Assembly (NCBI RefSeq): GCF_023715685.1
Contig: NZ_JAMBOQ010000009.1
Location: 1 to 64,000, forward strand
DNA from: Priestia aryabhattai
GTDB taxonomy: Bacteria > Bacillota > Bacilli > Bacillales > Bacillaceae_H
Length of the DNA: 64,000 bases
Direction of reading: 5' to 3'
Notes under the pieces: model-generated
Told to the model about the DNA's origin: nothing
Databases searched by the model: none
Seen by the model: the letters and a program-made list of their open reading frames with translations, nothing else
Shown here: positions 25,527 to 33,155 of the stretch, piece after piece
Numbering within the stretch: position 1 is the first letter of the stretch
Layout of the letters: every line of letters begins with the position of its first letter
Program-made: the position numbers and the translations under genes

Positions 25527-25979
25527 TTAATGAGTAATTTTATCAACATGTAATAGATGTTTGCGCCCAAATGCAACGACAAGCATAGCTAAAAGAACAA
25601 AAACAGCTCCCGTTATAAATGGAACATGTGGAGAATAGGTTTCAGCTAACTTATTAGCTAGCCATGGACCGATTGCCCCTCCAATAAAACGGACAAAACT
25701 ATATGCAGCAGAAACTGTTGCTCGTTCCACGGGTGCAACCTCCATAACGGCTGTTCTAATGAGAGTATTATTTGTACCTAAGAAAAGACCGGCAACAATA
25801 ACCACAATAATGACGACTGTTGGAGAATTTGTCCAAATCCCCATCGCTAGTAAGGTTAATGCAAATAAAATGAGCATTGTACACATAGATTTAATCGTTC
25901 CAAATCTTGCTTGTGGTCTTGGAGCGATTTGGATAGTTGAAAGAAACGAGAATGTATGAAAAGCGCACATTTTATACAT
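25527..25979 (-). pseudogene. C-terminal part of an MFS transporter
   Basis: About 140 residues with four to five membrane segments (MCTMLILFALTLLAMGIW, VVIIVVIVAGLFLGTNNTLI, FVRFIGGAIGPWLANKLAET, FITGAVFVLLAMLVVAFGRK). A full MFS protein has 12 segments and ~400 residues, so the N-terminal half is lost; the first ~20 codons (MYKMCAFHTFSFLS) look like chance sequence at the breakpoint. Confidence 0.75.
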
Positions 25980-26245
25980 ATGTAAAGATGGGAAAATGTG
26001 TATTTTATGTCAAAAATGTTCTATAATTGGTTTGAATCGATTTTAACACGTTTATACGTGTGAACCCTGATAAAAACCGAGGTAGCTTTTTATTTTGCTT
26101 ACCTTTTGACTGGACAAATTATAACCTAATACTATATTTTAGATATGTACATGTATATATTTCACTTTTATCAACTATTAAAAGCAGCTATGATCAACCA
26201 CACATGTAAGAGTAAATAATAAAACCAATAATTTTAACGATATTT

Positions 26246-26273
26246 ACTTAACGTAATTGATTTTATCGGCGTC
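26246..26273 (-). other. dif-like XerCD site 12
   Basis: Reverse strand: XerC-type arm GACGCCGATAA, centre AATCAA, XerD-type arm TTACGTTAAGT. The centre equals that of the site at 46337. It bounds the GNAT gene on its 3' side. Confidence 0.6.
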
Positions 26274-26275
26274 AG

Positions 26276-26305
26276 AAAAAGACCTTAAAGTTTAAGGTCT
26301 TTTTC
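26276..26305. terminator. Terminator
   Basis: AAAAAGACCTTAAA pairs with TTTAAGGTCTTTTT. It overlaps the 3' end of the GNAT gene. Confidence 0.7.
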
Positions 26306-26752
26306 ATTTTTAATAATTTGTTTATCTAATGGCTTTGAAAAGCCCGTACTTTTGTCTTTATAGCCCATATTAAGATAGAACTTATGAGCTATCTTTCTCT
26401 CTTCTCTGTTTCCACTATTTAACATAATATAAGTTGCTTCTTGTCCTATCGCCCATTTTTCTGCCTCGTTCATTAATTTCTCGCCAATTCCTTTACGCCT
26501 ATGGTCAGCGTCTACAATAAAAGCGACAATTCTTACATAGGAACTATCATACTCATAAAATAAGTTATGACATAACCCCACCATTCCAACTACCTTGTTA
26601 TTCAGTTCTGCTACTAATGTATGATAATTAGGTTGAGACTGGATATTGCTAAATCTACTCTCTAGCTTTTCTAAAGAAGTCGGATAGCCAAGCTGATCCA
26701 TTAAATACACTAATTGAGGCATGTCTTCTGTTTGAAACTCCCTTACTTTCAT
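26285..26752 (-). CDS. GNAT N-acetyltransferase
   Basis: A 155-residue acetyltransferase. Motif A is FIVDADHRRKGIGEKLMNEA (R-R-K-G-I-G, acetyl-CoA pyrophosphate loop) and motif B HKFYLNMGYKDKSTGFSK. It begins MKVREFQTEDMPQLVYLMDQ after AAAGGAGAAAATT. Substrate unknown. It is the sole gene between dif-like sites 12 and 13, both in reverse orientation, matching the cassette pattern. Confidence 0.9.
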   Translation of the reverse strand: MKVREFQTEDMPQLVYLMDQLGYPTSLEKLESRFSNIQSQPNYHTLVAELNNKVVGMVGLCHNLFYEYDSSYVRIVAFIVDADHRRKGIGEKLMNEAEKWAIGQEATYIMLNSGNREERKIAHKFYLNMGYKDKSTGFSKPLDKQIIKNEKDLKL

Positions 26753-26846
26753 AATTTTCTCCTTTAACTCTTTAGTCTTTATCCGTAATAAATTCTATAG
26801 CATTAATTAAAATCCTCTGAGAATGACTTATAGGATATACAAGGTT

Positions 26847-26874
26847 AGTTACCATAAAACTGATTATCAGAAGA
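26847..26874 (-). other. dif-like XerCD site 13
   Basis: Reverse strand: XerC-type arm TCTTCTGATAA, centre TCAGTT, XerD-type arm TTATGGTAACT, followed by AACCTTGTATATCCTATA. Confidence 0.7.
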
Positions 26875-26954
26875 AATCATGTATGCAGGATATTGGCTTA
26901 AGAGTCATGAATATATAAACCTAAAAGCATAATGAAAGCAGGTGACTTTTATTT

Positions 26955-27416
26955 ATGTTAATAGGTGAAATGCTTACTAAAATAATGAAAGAAGAAATGA
27001 CAATTAAAGAATTAGCCACAATGTACAGTGTTACTACTCAAACCATCCAAAGAAAATTTAAGAAACTAGGATATGAATGGGATAATAAAAAGTCTGCTTA
27101 CAAATATACAGGGAAATCACCACAGCCGTTAAATGTTGATTTCAGTACCCTATTTAGAAAAACACCCACTATTAGTAAGGATTTAAGCCACCTTAAAGGT
27201 AAAGATAAAAAGAAAGGAATTGGTCGCAATAGGACTAGTGACGTAGTAGACGTTTTATTGGCAGGTACGAAACCGCCATCCAAAAGAGTGTATCAGGGTT
27301 TTTATTTTGATAAAGACGTTTTAAACATTATAAATAGTGTTCCTAAAAATTATAAATCTGAACTAATTAATGAAGCGTTAAGAAAAGTATTTAAGGAAAA
27401 AGGGTTACTCAAATGA
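26955..27416 (+). CDS. HTH protein with basic linker, unknown
   Basis: A 153-residue protein. Residues ~10-45 form a helix-turn-helix (MTIKELATMYSVTTQTIQRK then FKKLGYEWDN). A lysine-rich linker follows, and the C-terminal ~45 residues (VYQGFYFDKDVLNIINSVPK, NYKSELINEALRKVFKEKGL) resemble a ribbon-helix-helix-like module. It may be a plasmid copy-control or partition adaptor. It overlaps the next small frame by ATGA. Confidence 0.6.
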   Translation: MLIGEMLTKIMKEEMTIKELATMYSVTTQTIQRKFKKLGYEWDNKKSAYKYTGKSPQPLNVDFSTLFRKTPTISKDLSHLKGKDKKKGIGRNRTSDVVDVLLAGTKPPSKRVYQGFYFDKDVLNIINSVPKNYKSELINEALRKVFKEKGLLK

Positions 27417-27514
27417 AAAATTCAAGTGACTGTTCAAAAAAAGAAAATTTCGAGGGAAATGAACATCTGTGGGTTGAAGGAATAACTTATTTAAAGAAAA
27501 GGCTCTGTTATTAG
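27413..27514 (+). CDS. 33-residue peptide, translationally coupled
   Basis: MKNSSDCSKKENFEGNEHLW then VEGITYLKKRLCY. Its ATG overlaps the stop of the HTH gene as ATGA. No family recognised; it may be a truncated gene. Confidence 0.3.
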   Translation: MKNSSDCSKKENFEGNEHLWVEGITYLKKRLCY

Positions 27515-27648
27515 AACATCGAATAAGAAAAGGGATAAATTATAACAGATTTATTACAGGGAATTTCAAACTAATAAATTCAAATAAAATTTGTTATTGA
27601 AAGTGTGATACATTGTATAAGAGACAAAAGATGAAAGGAGTTTTTTTA

Positions 27649-27999
27649 ATGAGTAATCATGAAGCGCAAAATGAACTACCACCCAAAACATGTACAATCG
27701 ATCGACTTGTAACAATGCCGGATGATGTAAATAAAGTAATCAAGGGCAGAAAGACAGCAACTCGCCGAAATGGAAGGTATGCTGATGTAGGAGAGATAAT
27801 GGTCTTAGGGAATAAAAAATTCATAGTGGAACGGGTTTATTCTCAATCACTAGGTGAATTAACGGATGAAATTGCTCGCCAGGAGGGCTATGATACAGTA
27901 GAAGAATATAAGCAATCTATTTTATCTTATCATCCTGGAATGCCCTGGCTTCCGCAAATGAGGGTATGGGTGCATGAGTTCAGACCAGTTAACGATTGA
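27649..27999 (+). CDS. ASCH-domain-like protein
   Basis: A 117-residue protein with the ASCH pattern: IKGRKTATRRNGRYADVGEI (pocket with basic residues), FIVERVYSQSLGELTDEIAR, then a C-terminal VWVHEFRPV strand. ASCH folds are RNA-binding or RNase-like domains. ATG 27649 follows AAAGGAG and a T run; the frame to 27613 is an extension. It is in operon with the membrane protein 12 bases downstream. Confidence 0.75.
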   Translation: MSNHEAQNELPPKTCTIDRLVTMPDDVNKVIKGRKTATRRNGRYADVGEIMVLGNKKFIVERVYSQSLGELTDEIARQEGYDTVEEYKQSILSYHPGMPWLPQMRVWVHEFRPVND

Positions 28000-28011
28000 T
28001 AGGTAAAAGAA

Positions 28012-28452
28012 ATGGATTTGTTGTACCGCATATTAGTATATATTCATGTTTCTAGTGTTATTTTATCTATTGGTCCTTTCTTTATTCTATTGCCAATGGT
28101 TAAAAAACTACATATAGCAAAAGAACAGGAAATGAATGCCTATTTGAGTACATTTCAATCTGTTGTTAGGCTCGCAAAACATACAGGCCATGTTCTTGTT
28201 ATAACAGGGATACTCCTCGTTATGTGTGGCCCGTGGACGTGGACTACTCCGTGGATTATAATGACACTGATTTTCCTCTTTTGCTCATTGTTCTTTCTGG
28301 CTCGTGCGTTTTCACCAACACTTCGAAAGTATAATGAGGAAGGTCAAAATAAAAAAGAACTGGCAACTAAACTAAAGCGATCTATTTGGATTTACATCAT
28401 TTTATTAATGACTATGCTTTGGCTTATGGTCGGTAAGCCGACTTTTTGGTGA
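28012..28452 (+). CDS. Four-segment membrane protein
   Basis: A 146-residue protein with four hydrophobic segments (ILVYIHVSSVILSIGPFFIL, GHVLVITGILLVMCGPW, PWIIMTLIFLFCSLFFLARA, IWIYIILLMTMLWLMV). It resembles DUF2269-type membrane proteins, but I am not sure of the family. It begins 12 bases after the ASCH gene and is probably cotranscribed. Confidence 0.65.
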   Translation: MDLLYRILVYIHVSSVILSIGPFFILLPMVKKLHIAKEQEMNAYLSTFQSVVRLAKHTGHVLVITGILLVMCGPWTWTTPWIIMTLIFLFCSLFFLARAFSPTLRKYNEEGQNKKELATKLKRSIWIYIILLMTMLWLMVGKPTFW

Positions 28453-28463
28453 AATTTCCTATA

Positions 28464-28706
28464 TTTGTCGTCACTAAGTGTAAAAAGTAAAACTTTGATA
28501 ATCCATAAAGTACTTTAGTATTTACTTAACGAATCATGAAACATAGGTGAAAGAAAAAGGTTGCTTTTTTCTAAGTAGAGTCGATTACAATATTTATTTT
28601 TTAAGTTATATGTATATGAATCTACAAATCTGACCAGACTAATAACGTATTCCCCCCTATTCCAATAAACTTGAAAATCCTTTGCCTATATGGGCAAAGG
28701 ATTCTT
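28464..28706 (-). repeat. Long inverted repeat, right copy
   Basis: Its reverse complement matches 19668-19908: same hairpin, ACGTTATTAGTCTGG, GATTTGTAGATTCATATAC and GTGACGACAAAT end. By eye roughly four of five bases agree. It contains the hairpin CCTTTGCCTATATGGGCAAAGG (28679-28702), which can terminate the GrpB-like gene. Confidence 0.85.
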
Positions 28707-28749
28707 TTTTTTTCAGTGCAATTTATTAAGTAATTTTACGTAATGCGCA

Positions 28750-29271
28750 TTATAGGTGATTCTTATCGTTTTTAGCTTTCCTAATAATATCTGTTATAAA
28801 TGGTGCCTTTGCTTCTGTGTATGCTACCCTATCAAAATGATGTTTTTCAGCCAAGTCTCTTTTCAACTGCTGATACTCTTGAAGTACCAGAGGATGTGTT
28901 CTTAGATAGTCCCGAAATAAAAGATTACTAGTCCATTCTTTACTTCCATATTTATATACATGTAAATGATGAGTTCCTGCTCGCCATAATCCTCTTCTAA
29001 AAAATCTTCTATTAGGAAACTGTGCATGGGATATATGTTCATATCCCACATCTTTTAAAGGCTCGATAAACTCCTCTACATCTTTTAGATGTTGAACACC
29101 AACCATTATATCTATTATCTCTTTAGCTCCTAATCCTTTGACAGATGTACTTCCAATATGTTCAATGGCAATAGCTTTGTCTTTCATAATGGATTTTAAA
29201 ATGCTTTTTTCTTCTTCAAATTTAAGTATCCAGTTAGCATTATAATCCTCAATTATAATAGGTTTATCCAT
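28750..29271 (-). CDS. GrpB family protein (nucleotidyltransferase-like, UPF0157)
   Basis: A 173-residue protein with the GrpB signature: YNANWILKFEEEKSILKSIM, AIAIEHIGSTSVKGLGAKEI (G-S-T-S loop), IDIMVGV (acidic strand) and WRAGTHHLHVYKYGSKEW. The fold is a minimal nucleotidyltransferase, but the activity of the family is not well defined. ATG 29271 follows GGAGTGAGGAAT. Monocistronic. Confidence 0.88.
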   Translation of the reverse strand: MDKPIIIEDYNANWILKFEEEKSILKSIMKDKAIAIEHIGSTSVKGLGAKEIIDIMVGVQHLKDVEEFIEPLKDVGYEHISHAQFPNRRFFRRGLWRAGTHHLHVYKYGSKEWTSNLLFRDYLRTHPLVLQEYQQLKRDLAEKHHFDRVAYTEAKAPFITDIIRKAKNDKNHL

Positions 29272-29560
29272 ATTCCTCACTCCAGTTTAATCTTTCGTTT
29301 AAATATAATACCAATATGAACTATATGGAGCTAGTTCAATAGTTAACATAAGTAGAAACCTTCACAATCCCAATAAGATAAAGTCTAAATTATTTGTAAA
29401 TTGATTTTTATAATGTCTTATAAAAACTGTATCAAAATGATTATCGTTGTAAATCCACATTTCTCCAACGTTACTCATCATGAATAAATCTTTATTTCTT
29501 GAGTAAGCTACCCATGATGTCGCCAAACATTGACTCATGTAACTAGATATACAACCAAAA

Positions 29561-29592
29561 AAGCTACTGATCCCTATTTAGTAGCTTTTTTG
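29561..29592 (+). terminator. Terminator-like hairpin
   Basis: AAAGCTACTGA and TAGTAGCTTTTTT form a stem across CCCTATT. No clear gene upstream on this strand. Confidence 0.4.
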
Positions 29593-29622
29593 GTCTTTTT
29601 AATGTATATAATATACATCTTT

Positions 29623-29650
29623 AGTCACCATAATGTCTCTTCCGGTACAC
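29623..29650 (-). other. dif-like XerCD site 14 (one base short)
   Basis: Reverse strand: XerC-type arm resembling GTGTACCGGAA, centre GAGACA, XerD-type arm TTATGGTGACT, then AAAGATGTATA. It is very like site 2 but with one base missing at the XerC junction, so it may be inactive. Confidence 0.5.
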
Positions 29651-29720
29651 ATACTAAAAAAGAACCCTTGATGCAGGACGGGACTGCACCCTGTTTGTGA
29701 GACAGGAATCAAAGCACCTT

Positions 29721-30574
29721 TTAAACAACCATTTGCCGGTATTGTACTGGTGACCGGTTGTTTAGTTTCGTTTGAATACGGGCATTGTTGTAATAGGTAA
29801 TATAGTTTTCGACGGTTTGTTCGACGATGGTGGTCGTTGTATATGTTAACTCGTCGAGGTAGAACGTTTCAGACTTTAGCGAGGAATGAAACGATTCAAT
29901 GGAGGCATTATCTGCGGGTGTCCCTTTACGGGACATACTCATAGTAATGCCTCTTTCTTTGATTTTTTGTTGATAGAGATGCGATGTGTACACAGAGCCT
30001 TGGTCACTATGCAACGTACATCCTTTAGGTAAAGAAGGAAGTTGGCTTAACGTATCTAAGACAAATTCTACGTTTTGATAATCACCAATCGAATACGCAA
30101 TGATTTCCCCATTAAATAAATCTTGAATACTTGAAAGATACAACTGTTTAGGTCCAAAGGCAAGTAGGTTATATCAGTTACTAATTTCTGAAGAGGACGA
30201 TCAGCTTGAAACTCACGATTTAATACATTCTCTGCAACCTGATAAGGTTGCCCTGTTTGCTTTCGTTTTTTTCGTTTTACGCGACATTGCCAACCGTATT
30301 TCTGCATGACACGTTGTACAAATTTATGGTTAATCTTCATCGTTCGATTGAGTAATGCTGTAATTTTTCGATAGCCATATCGGAACTTATGTTTACGACA
30401 CTGCTTACCAATCTGTTGTTCCATCCATTTCTTTTTCTTTGTCCGTTCTGATTGTTCCTGTTGCCTCCAGCGATAATAAGTCGATCGAGGGATATCAAGG
30501 TACTGACAGACTTGATAGACTGGTATCTTATCTTTTAACTCTTCCACTACGTTCACTACGATTTCTGGGACCAC
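29721..30574 (-). pseudogene. IS3-family transposase OrfB, frameshifted
   Basis: The first frame covers HTH_21 and the start of the rve domain (KLVTDITYLPLDLNS, first catalytic Asp) and then goes out of frame near 30150. The second frame resumes as LYLSSIQDLFNGEIIAYSIG, with LHSDQGSVYTS (second Asp) and PADNASIESFHSSLKSE (Glu). The first frame has CCTTTGGACC where CCTTTTGGACC would keep the frame, so one T is missing. Otherwise the DDE triad is complete. Confidence 0.8.
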
Positions 30575-30876
30575 TTCCTCTCCAATTCCTTGTACTTTTT
30601 TAAAACCTCAATCTGTTGTATTAAATACCGGTTTTCTGCTTTCAATTTGGATATTTCGTCTTTAAAGCCAGGTCCCTTTCCGTACGAATATTGCTTGCCT
30701 ACAGGCTGTTCAAATCGATGCATTTCTCCATTTTTATACCATCTCATCCACCTTTTTAATTGGGTGTAACTGCGAATATTTAATTGGGAAAGCACTTCTT
30801 TGACAGGTACACCAGCTAATCTCATCTCAATAGCTTTTATCTTTACCTCTGCTGGATAACTAACTCTTGTCCCCAT
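30556..30876 (-). CDS. IS3-family transposase OrfA
   Basis: A 106-residue DNA-binding subunit: a helix-turn-helix (PAEVKIKAIEMRLAGVPVKE, VLSQLNIRSYTQLKRWMRWY) and a C-terminal leucine-zipper-like coiled coil (KLKAENRYLIQQIEVLKKYK). It overlaps orfB by 19 bases, as needed for programmed frameshifting to make the OrfAB transposase. It binds the element's terminal repeats. Confidence 0.88.
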   Translation of the reverse strand: MGTRVSYPAEVKIKAIEMRLAGVPVKEVLSQLNIRSYTQLKRWMRWYKNGEMHRFEQPVGKQYSYGKGPGFKDEISKLKAENRYLIQQIEVLKKYKELERKWSQKS

Positions 30877-31183
30877 AGAAAAAACACCTCCAAGTGATTG
30901 TTAGGTAGTATATACCCGTTTTTTAACTTAAAGGTGTTTTTTATTTGTCTCACTATAGGGGGTCAGTCCCGACGGTTCTGCCAAGGGCCCTTTTTCCGGA
31001 GTATGCAGCTTTTTATACACTGTTTGTTTGTCAACGCTTTCTCAGTAGGTGGTTGAGAAACTAATGTATAAGAAGTGCACCTTTTATATATATACTCACC
31101 CCTCTAAAAATAGTATTTTTGGAAAAAATATGATATTGTTTACATGCGGTTATATTTTGGTACTTTATAATTGTGAATCCTGA

Positions 31184-31225
31184 TAAAAAGCTACCTCGCT
31201 TGCCAATGCTGGGGGAGCTTTTTAT
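31184..31225 (+). terminator. Hairpin before a small gene
   Basis: AAAAAGCTACC pairs with GGGGGAGCTTTTT, followed by ATTTTTG. Similar hairpins occur near 2955 and 26060. Confidence 0.5.
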
Positions 31226-31256
31226 TTTTGCTACAATTCTTAGAAAGGAGTATTTG

Positions 31257-31370
31257 ATGTTATTAAAAACGCTAGTTACAGCAATTATTGGAGGTGTTCT
31301 TTTTCCTTTGTCAACAAAGCTATTTATGCAAAAAAAGACCACTAACAAAGATATAGTTATATTACAATGA
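31257..31370 (+). CDS. 37-residue membrane peptide
   Basis: MLLKTLVTAIIGGVLFPLST then KLFMQKKTTNKDIVILQ. One membrane segment and a basic tail, started by ATG after AAAGGAG. The shape resembles small toxin or regulatory peptides, but no family is recognised. Confidence 0.45.
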   Translation: MLLKTLVTAIIGGVLFPLSTKLFMQKKTTNKDIVILQ

Positions 31371-31477
31371 GTTTGTCATTCGCTATCATCTTCTTTATTA
31401 TGCTTCTATTTACAAAAACCTTCACTTAAAAAGAACAGAAGATTTAAACATTTTCAGTCGATTAAGGAGCTTTTCAA

Positions 31478-31711
31478 ATGAGTAATCACGAAACAACTAA
31501 GAATAAAAAAAATATAATTTTAGGTATTATATATGCTCTAATTGTAATATTTGTATATGCATTTAACTTACCTCTACAGATAGCTTTGTCTATACTTACT
31601 CTTGTCATAATATTTGAACTTGTAACTTCAATAAAAGAAGATGACAAAGCTAAGAATGTTATAAACATTATTACTCTATGTTTATTTATACTTGGAATTG
31701 TTTTTCTCTAA
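31478..31711 (+). CDS. 77-residue membrane protein
   Basis: Three hydrophobic segments (NIILGIIYALIVIFVYAF, LQIALSILTLVIIFELV, NIITLCLFILGIVFL) after a short polar start MSNHETTKNKK. The ATG follows AAGGAG. It has its own terminator. Function unknown. Confidence 0.6.
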   Translation: MSNHETTKNKKNIILGIIYALIVIFVYAFNLPLQIALSILTLVIIFELVTSIKEDDKAKNVINIITLCLFILGIVFL

Positions 31712-31738
31712 CTAATACTTACTAACAAATAACAATAC

Positions 31739-31788
31739 AAAAAGAACAAAGACTTCTTATAAATTAAGAAGTCTTTGTTCTTTTTTAT
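31739..31788 (+). terminator. Terminator
   Basis: AAAAAGAACAAAGACTTCTT pairs with AAGAAGTCTTTGTTCTTTTT. Confidence 0.8.
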
Positions 31789-31934
31789 CTTTCCAACTCT
31801 TGTTCCTTACGTTTATCGTGCTTTTGAATATCGCCAAAATGTTTTAATTTAAGATTGAGATGGTCTGATATAGATAGTCCAAAAAGGTACACTTTTTCAG
31901 ACGGTAAAAATCGAATAAGTATCTACAAAACACC

Positions 31935-31971
31935 AAAAAGGACAAACATTATAACTTGTTTGTCCTTTTTG
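31935..31971. terminator. Terminator of the toxin-antitoxin operon
   Basis: AAAAAGGACAAAC pairs with GTTTGTCCTTTTT, ending hepT on the reverse strand. Confidence 0.75.
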
Positions 31972-31987
31972 AATAGAGTAATCTTCT

Positions 31988-32395
31988 CTATTGATAATCA
32001 AGAATCTCCTTGGTATACGTAGTAAAATCACTTAAATGCTTATCTAAGATTTGCTGAAGAATATCTTGATTGATTGCTTGATAATCGTGAACAGCAATGT
32101 TTCGAAATCCTACCATCGCTTTCATTCTGTACGCAATCTCACTTGTAATAATCGATTGTGACTCCAACATGTCAAAAGCTTCTCTACTTGTTTGAGGAAG
32201 ACCTAATCGTTCCTCAGCTACAATATGCATCGCTAAATCGATACACGCTTCACACGCACGTTGTATATTTAAGATAATAGAATCCTGTTTGGTGTAATCC
32301 AGTAAGTTTTGTGGATTTTGTTGGTATACATCCAGGATACGCTTATTACATCTTTCAATTACACTTATTTTATTTAAAATGACATCATTTCTCAT
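31988..32395 (-). CDS. hepT: HepT-like HEPN ribonuclease toxin
   Basis: A 135-residue helical HEPN (DUF86) protein. The active-site motif R-x4-H-x-Y is present as RNIAVHDY (~residue 104). HepT toxins cut RNA when free and are silenced by MntA, which adds AMP to the motif tyrosine. ATG 32395 follows GTGGGAG; it overlaps mntA by 11 bases, so the two are translationally coupled, antitoxin first. Confidence 0.88.
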   Translation of the reverse strand: MRNDVILNKISVIERCNKRILDVYQQNPQNLLDYTKQDSIILNIQRACEACIDLAMHIVAEERLGLPQTSREAFDMLESQSIITSEIAYRMKAMVGFRNIAVHDYQAINQDILQQILDKHLSDFTTYTKEILDYQ

Positions 32396-32792
32396 AAATA
32401 CTCCCACTCTCGTCTACTTTCTGTAATACATCTTTTCGTTCTTCATTTAATTTCGCATACATCTTTAATGCCTTCATTTGCTCATTCATACGCAACGTGT
32501 CATCACCTGAATAAATAATTTCTCCAGTCGTATAAATTTGAGCCTGAAAAACGGTCGAAGCTTCCGCAATATTAACTAAATCCACTTCTCTCTTTAACAA
32601 GGCAGCCAAATCTTGCGCGAGCATGAAGACCTCATATTTATCTAATTTTTTATCCTTCACATAAAAAGCAATATCAATATCACTTTCTTGATGGGTAGTT
32701 CCTTTTGCAAAAGATCCAAACACAATGATAAAGGAAGGTTGTATATGAGTATGTAAAAATTCAGTAATGGACTGAGCTATCTGACGATCCAT
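32385..32792 (-). CDS. mntA: MntA-like nucleotidyltransferase antitoxin
   Basis: A 135-residue minimal nucleotidyltransferase. IVFGSFAKGTTHQESDIDIA carries the GSFxKG loop and the DxD metal pair; KREVDLVNI supplies the third acidic residue. It is the antitoxin of HepT, acting by AMP transfer. The gene is longer at the C-terminus than some MNTs (KMYAKLNEERKDVLQKVDES), perhaps for HepT binding. The pair likely stabilises the plasmid, as it lies just left of the partition locus. Confidence 0.88.
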   Translation of the reverse strand: MDRQIAQSITEFLHTHIQPSFIIVFGSFAKGTTHQESDIDIAFYVKDKKLDKYEVFMLAQDLAALLKREVDLVNIAEASTVFQAQIYTTGEIIYSGDDTLRMNEQMKALKMYAKLNEERKDVLQKVDESGSIYEK

Positions 32793-33014
32793 AAAATCAC
32801 TCCCTCGATTAGCTCTATTGTAGCAAATTTTATTTCTCTCGATAAGAATAGGTTCTGTGTATTCTTTTATTTTCCTTTTAGTGTTTTAGAAGCTATCTAC
32901 CTATTTTGTGTGAAAGTCATATTTTTCTTACCATTTATTTCTCATTATAAGCGACTTGTTATCTTCTTATTCTACAAAAATGCTCTCTTGACCTTCATCT
33001 TCTATCCTCACAAT

Positions 33015-33140
33015 AAGTTCAACTTAAAAAATATAATTGTTGATATATGCAAGTTTTTGATGACAAATAAGTTGAACTAAAAGATTGAATATCTGGCTTT
33101 TTTCTTGTATAATGAGTTCAACAGAAGTTCAACTTAAAAA
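33015..33140 (+). repeat. Candidate centromere (parC) and promoter of the par operon
   Basis: Direct and inverted copies of a GTTCAACTTAA-type motif: AAGTTCAACTTAAAAAAT (33015-33032), TAAGTTGAACTAA (33068-33080), GAGTTCAAC (33114-33122) and AAGTTCAACTTAAAAAAT (33125-33142). They flank and overlap the par promoter, as expected for binding sites of the ParR-like adaptor. Confidence 0.65.
33085..33113 (+). promoter_or_regulatory. Promoter of the parMR operon
   Basis: TTGAAT (33085-33090), 17-bp spacer, TATAAT (33108-33113). It lies between the GTTCAACTTAA-type repeats, so adaptor binding would repress it. Confidence 0.75.
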
Positions 33141-33155
33141 ATGAGGTGTATAGAT

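Larger units (their letters stand above)
29680..30970 (-). mobile_element. IS3-family (IS150-group) insertion sequence
   Basis: About 1.29 kb. Ends GGGACTGCACCC (left) and GGGGTCAGTCCC (right) are imperfect inverted repeats; AGTGAGACA-like motifs follow inside each end. A 3-bp flanking repeat GAC is present at 29677-29679 and 30971-30973, as usual for IS3. It carries orfA and a frameshifted orfB, and it disrupts the hairpin of a module-end block. Confidence 0.85.
29651..31085 (-). repeat. Module-end repeat block, copy 3, split by IS3
   Basis: The hairpin arm GAACCCTTG (29662-29670) and the other arm (CCAAGGGCCC near 30979-30988), plus the ATGCAGCTTTTTATACAC element (31004-31021), lie on either side of the IS3 insertion at 29680-30970. 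Confidence 0.55.

Noticed and set aside
29341..29351. AGTTAACATAA, a perfect XerD-type arm on the reverse strand
   Set aside because: The sequence at the XerC position (ACCTTCACAAT) does not match any XerC-type arm, so I did not call a site.
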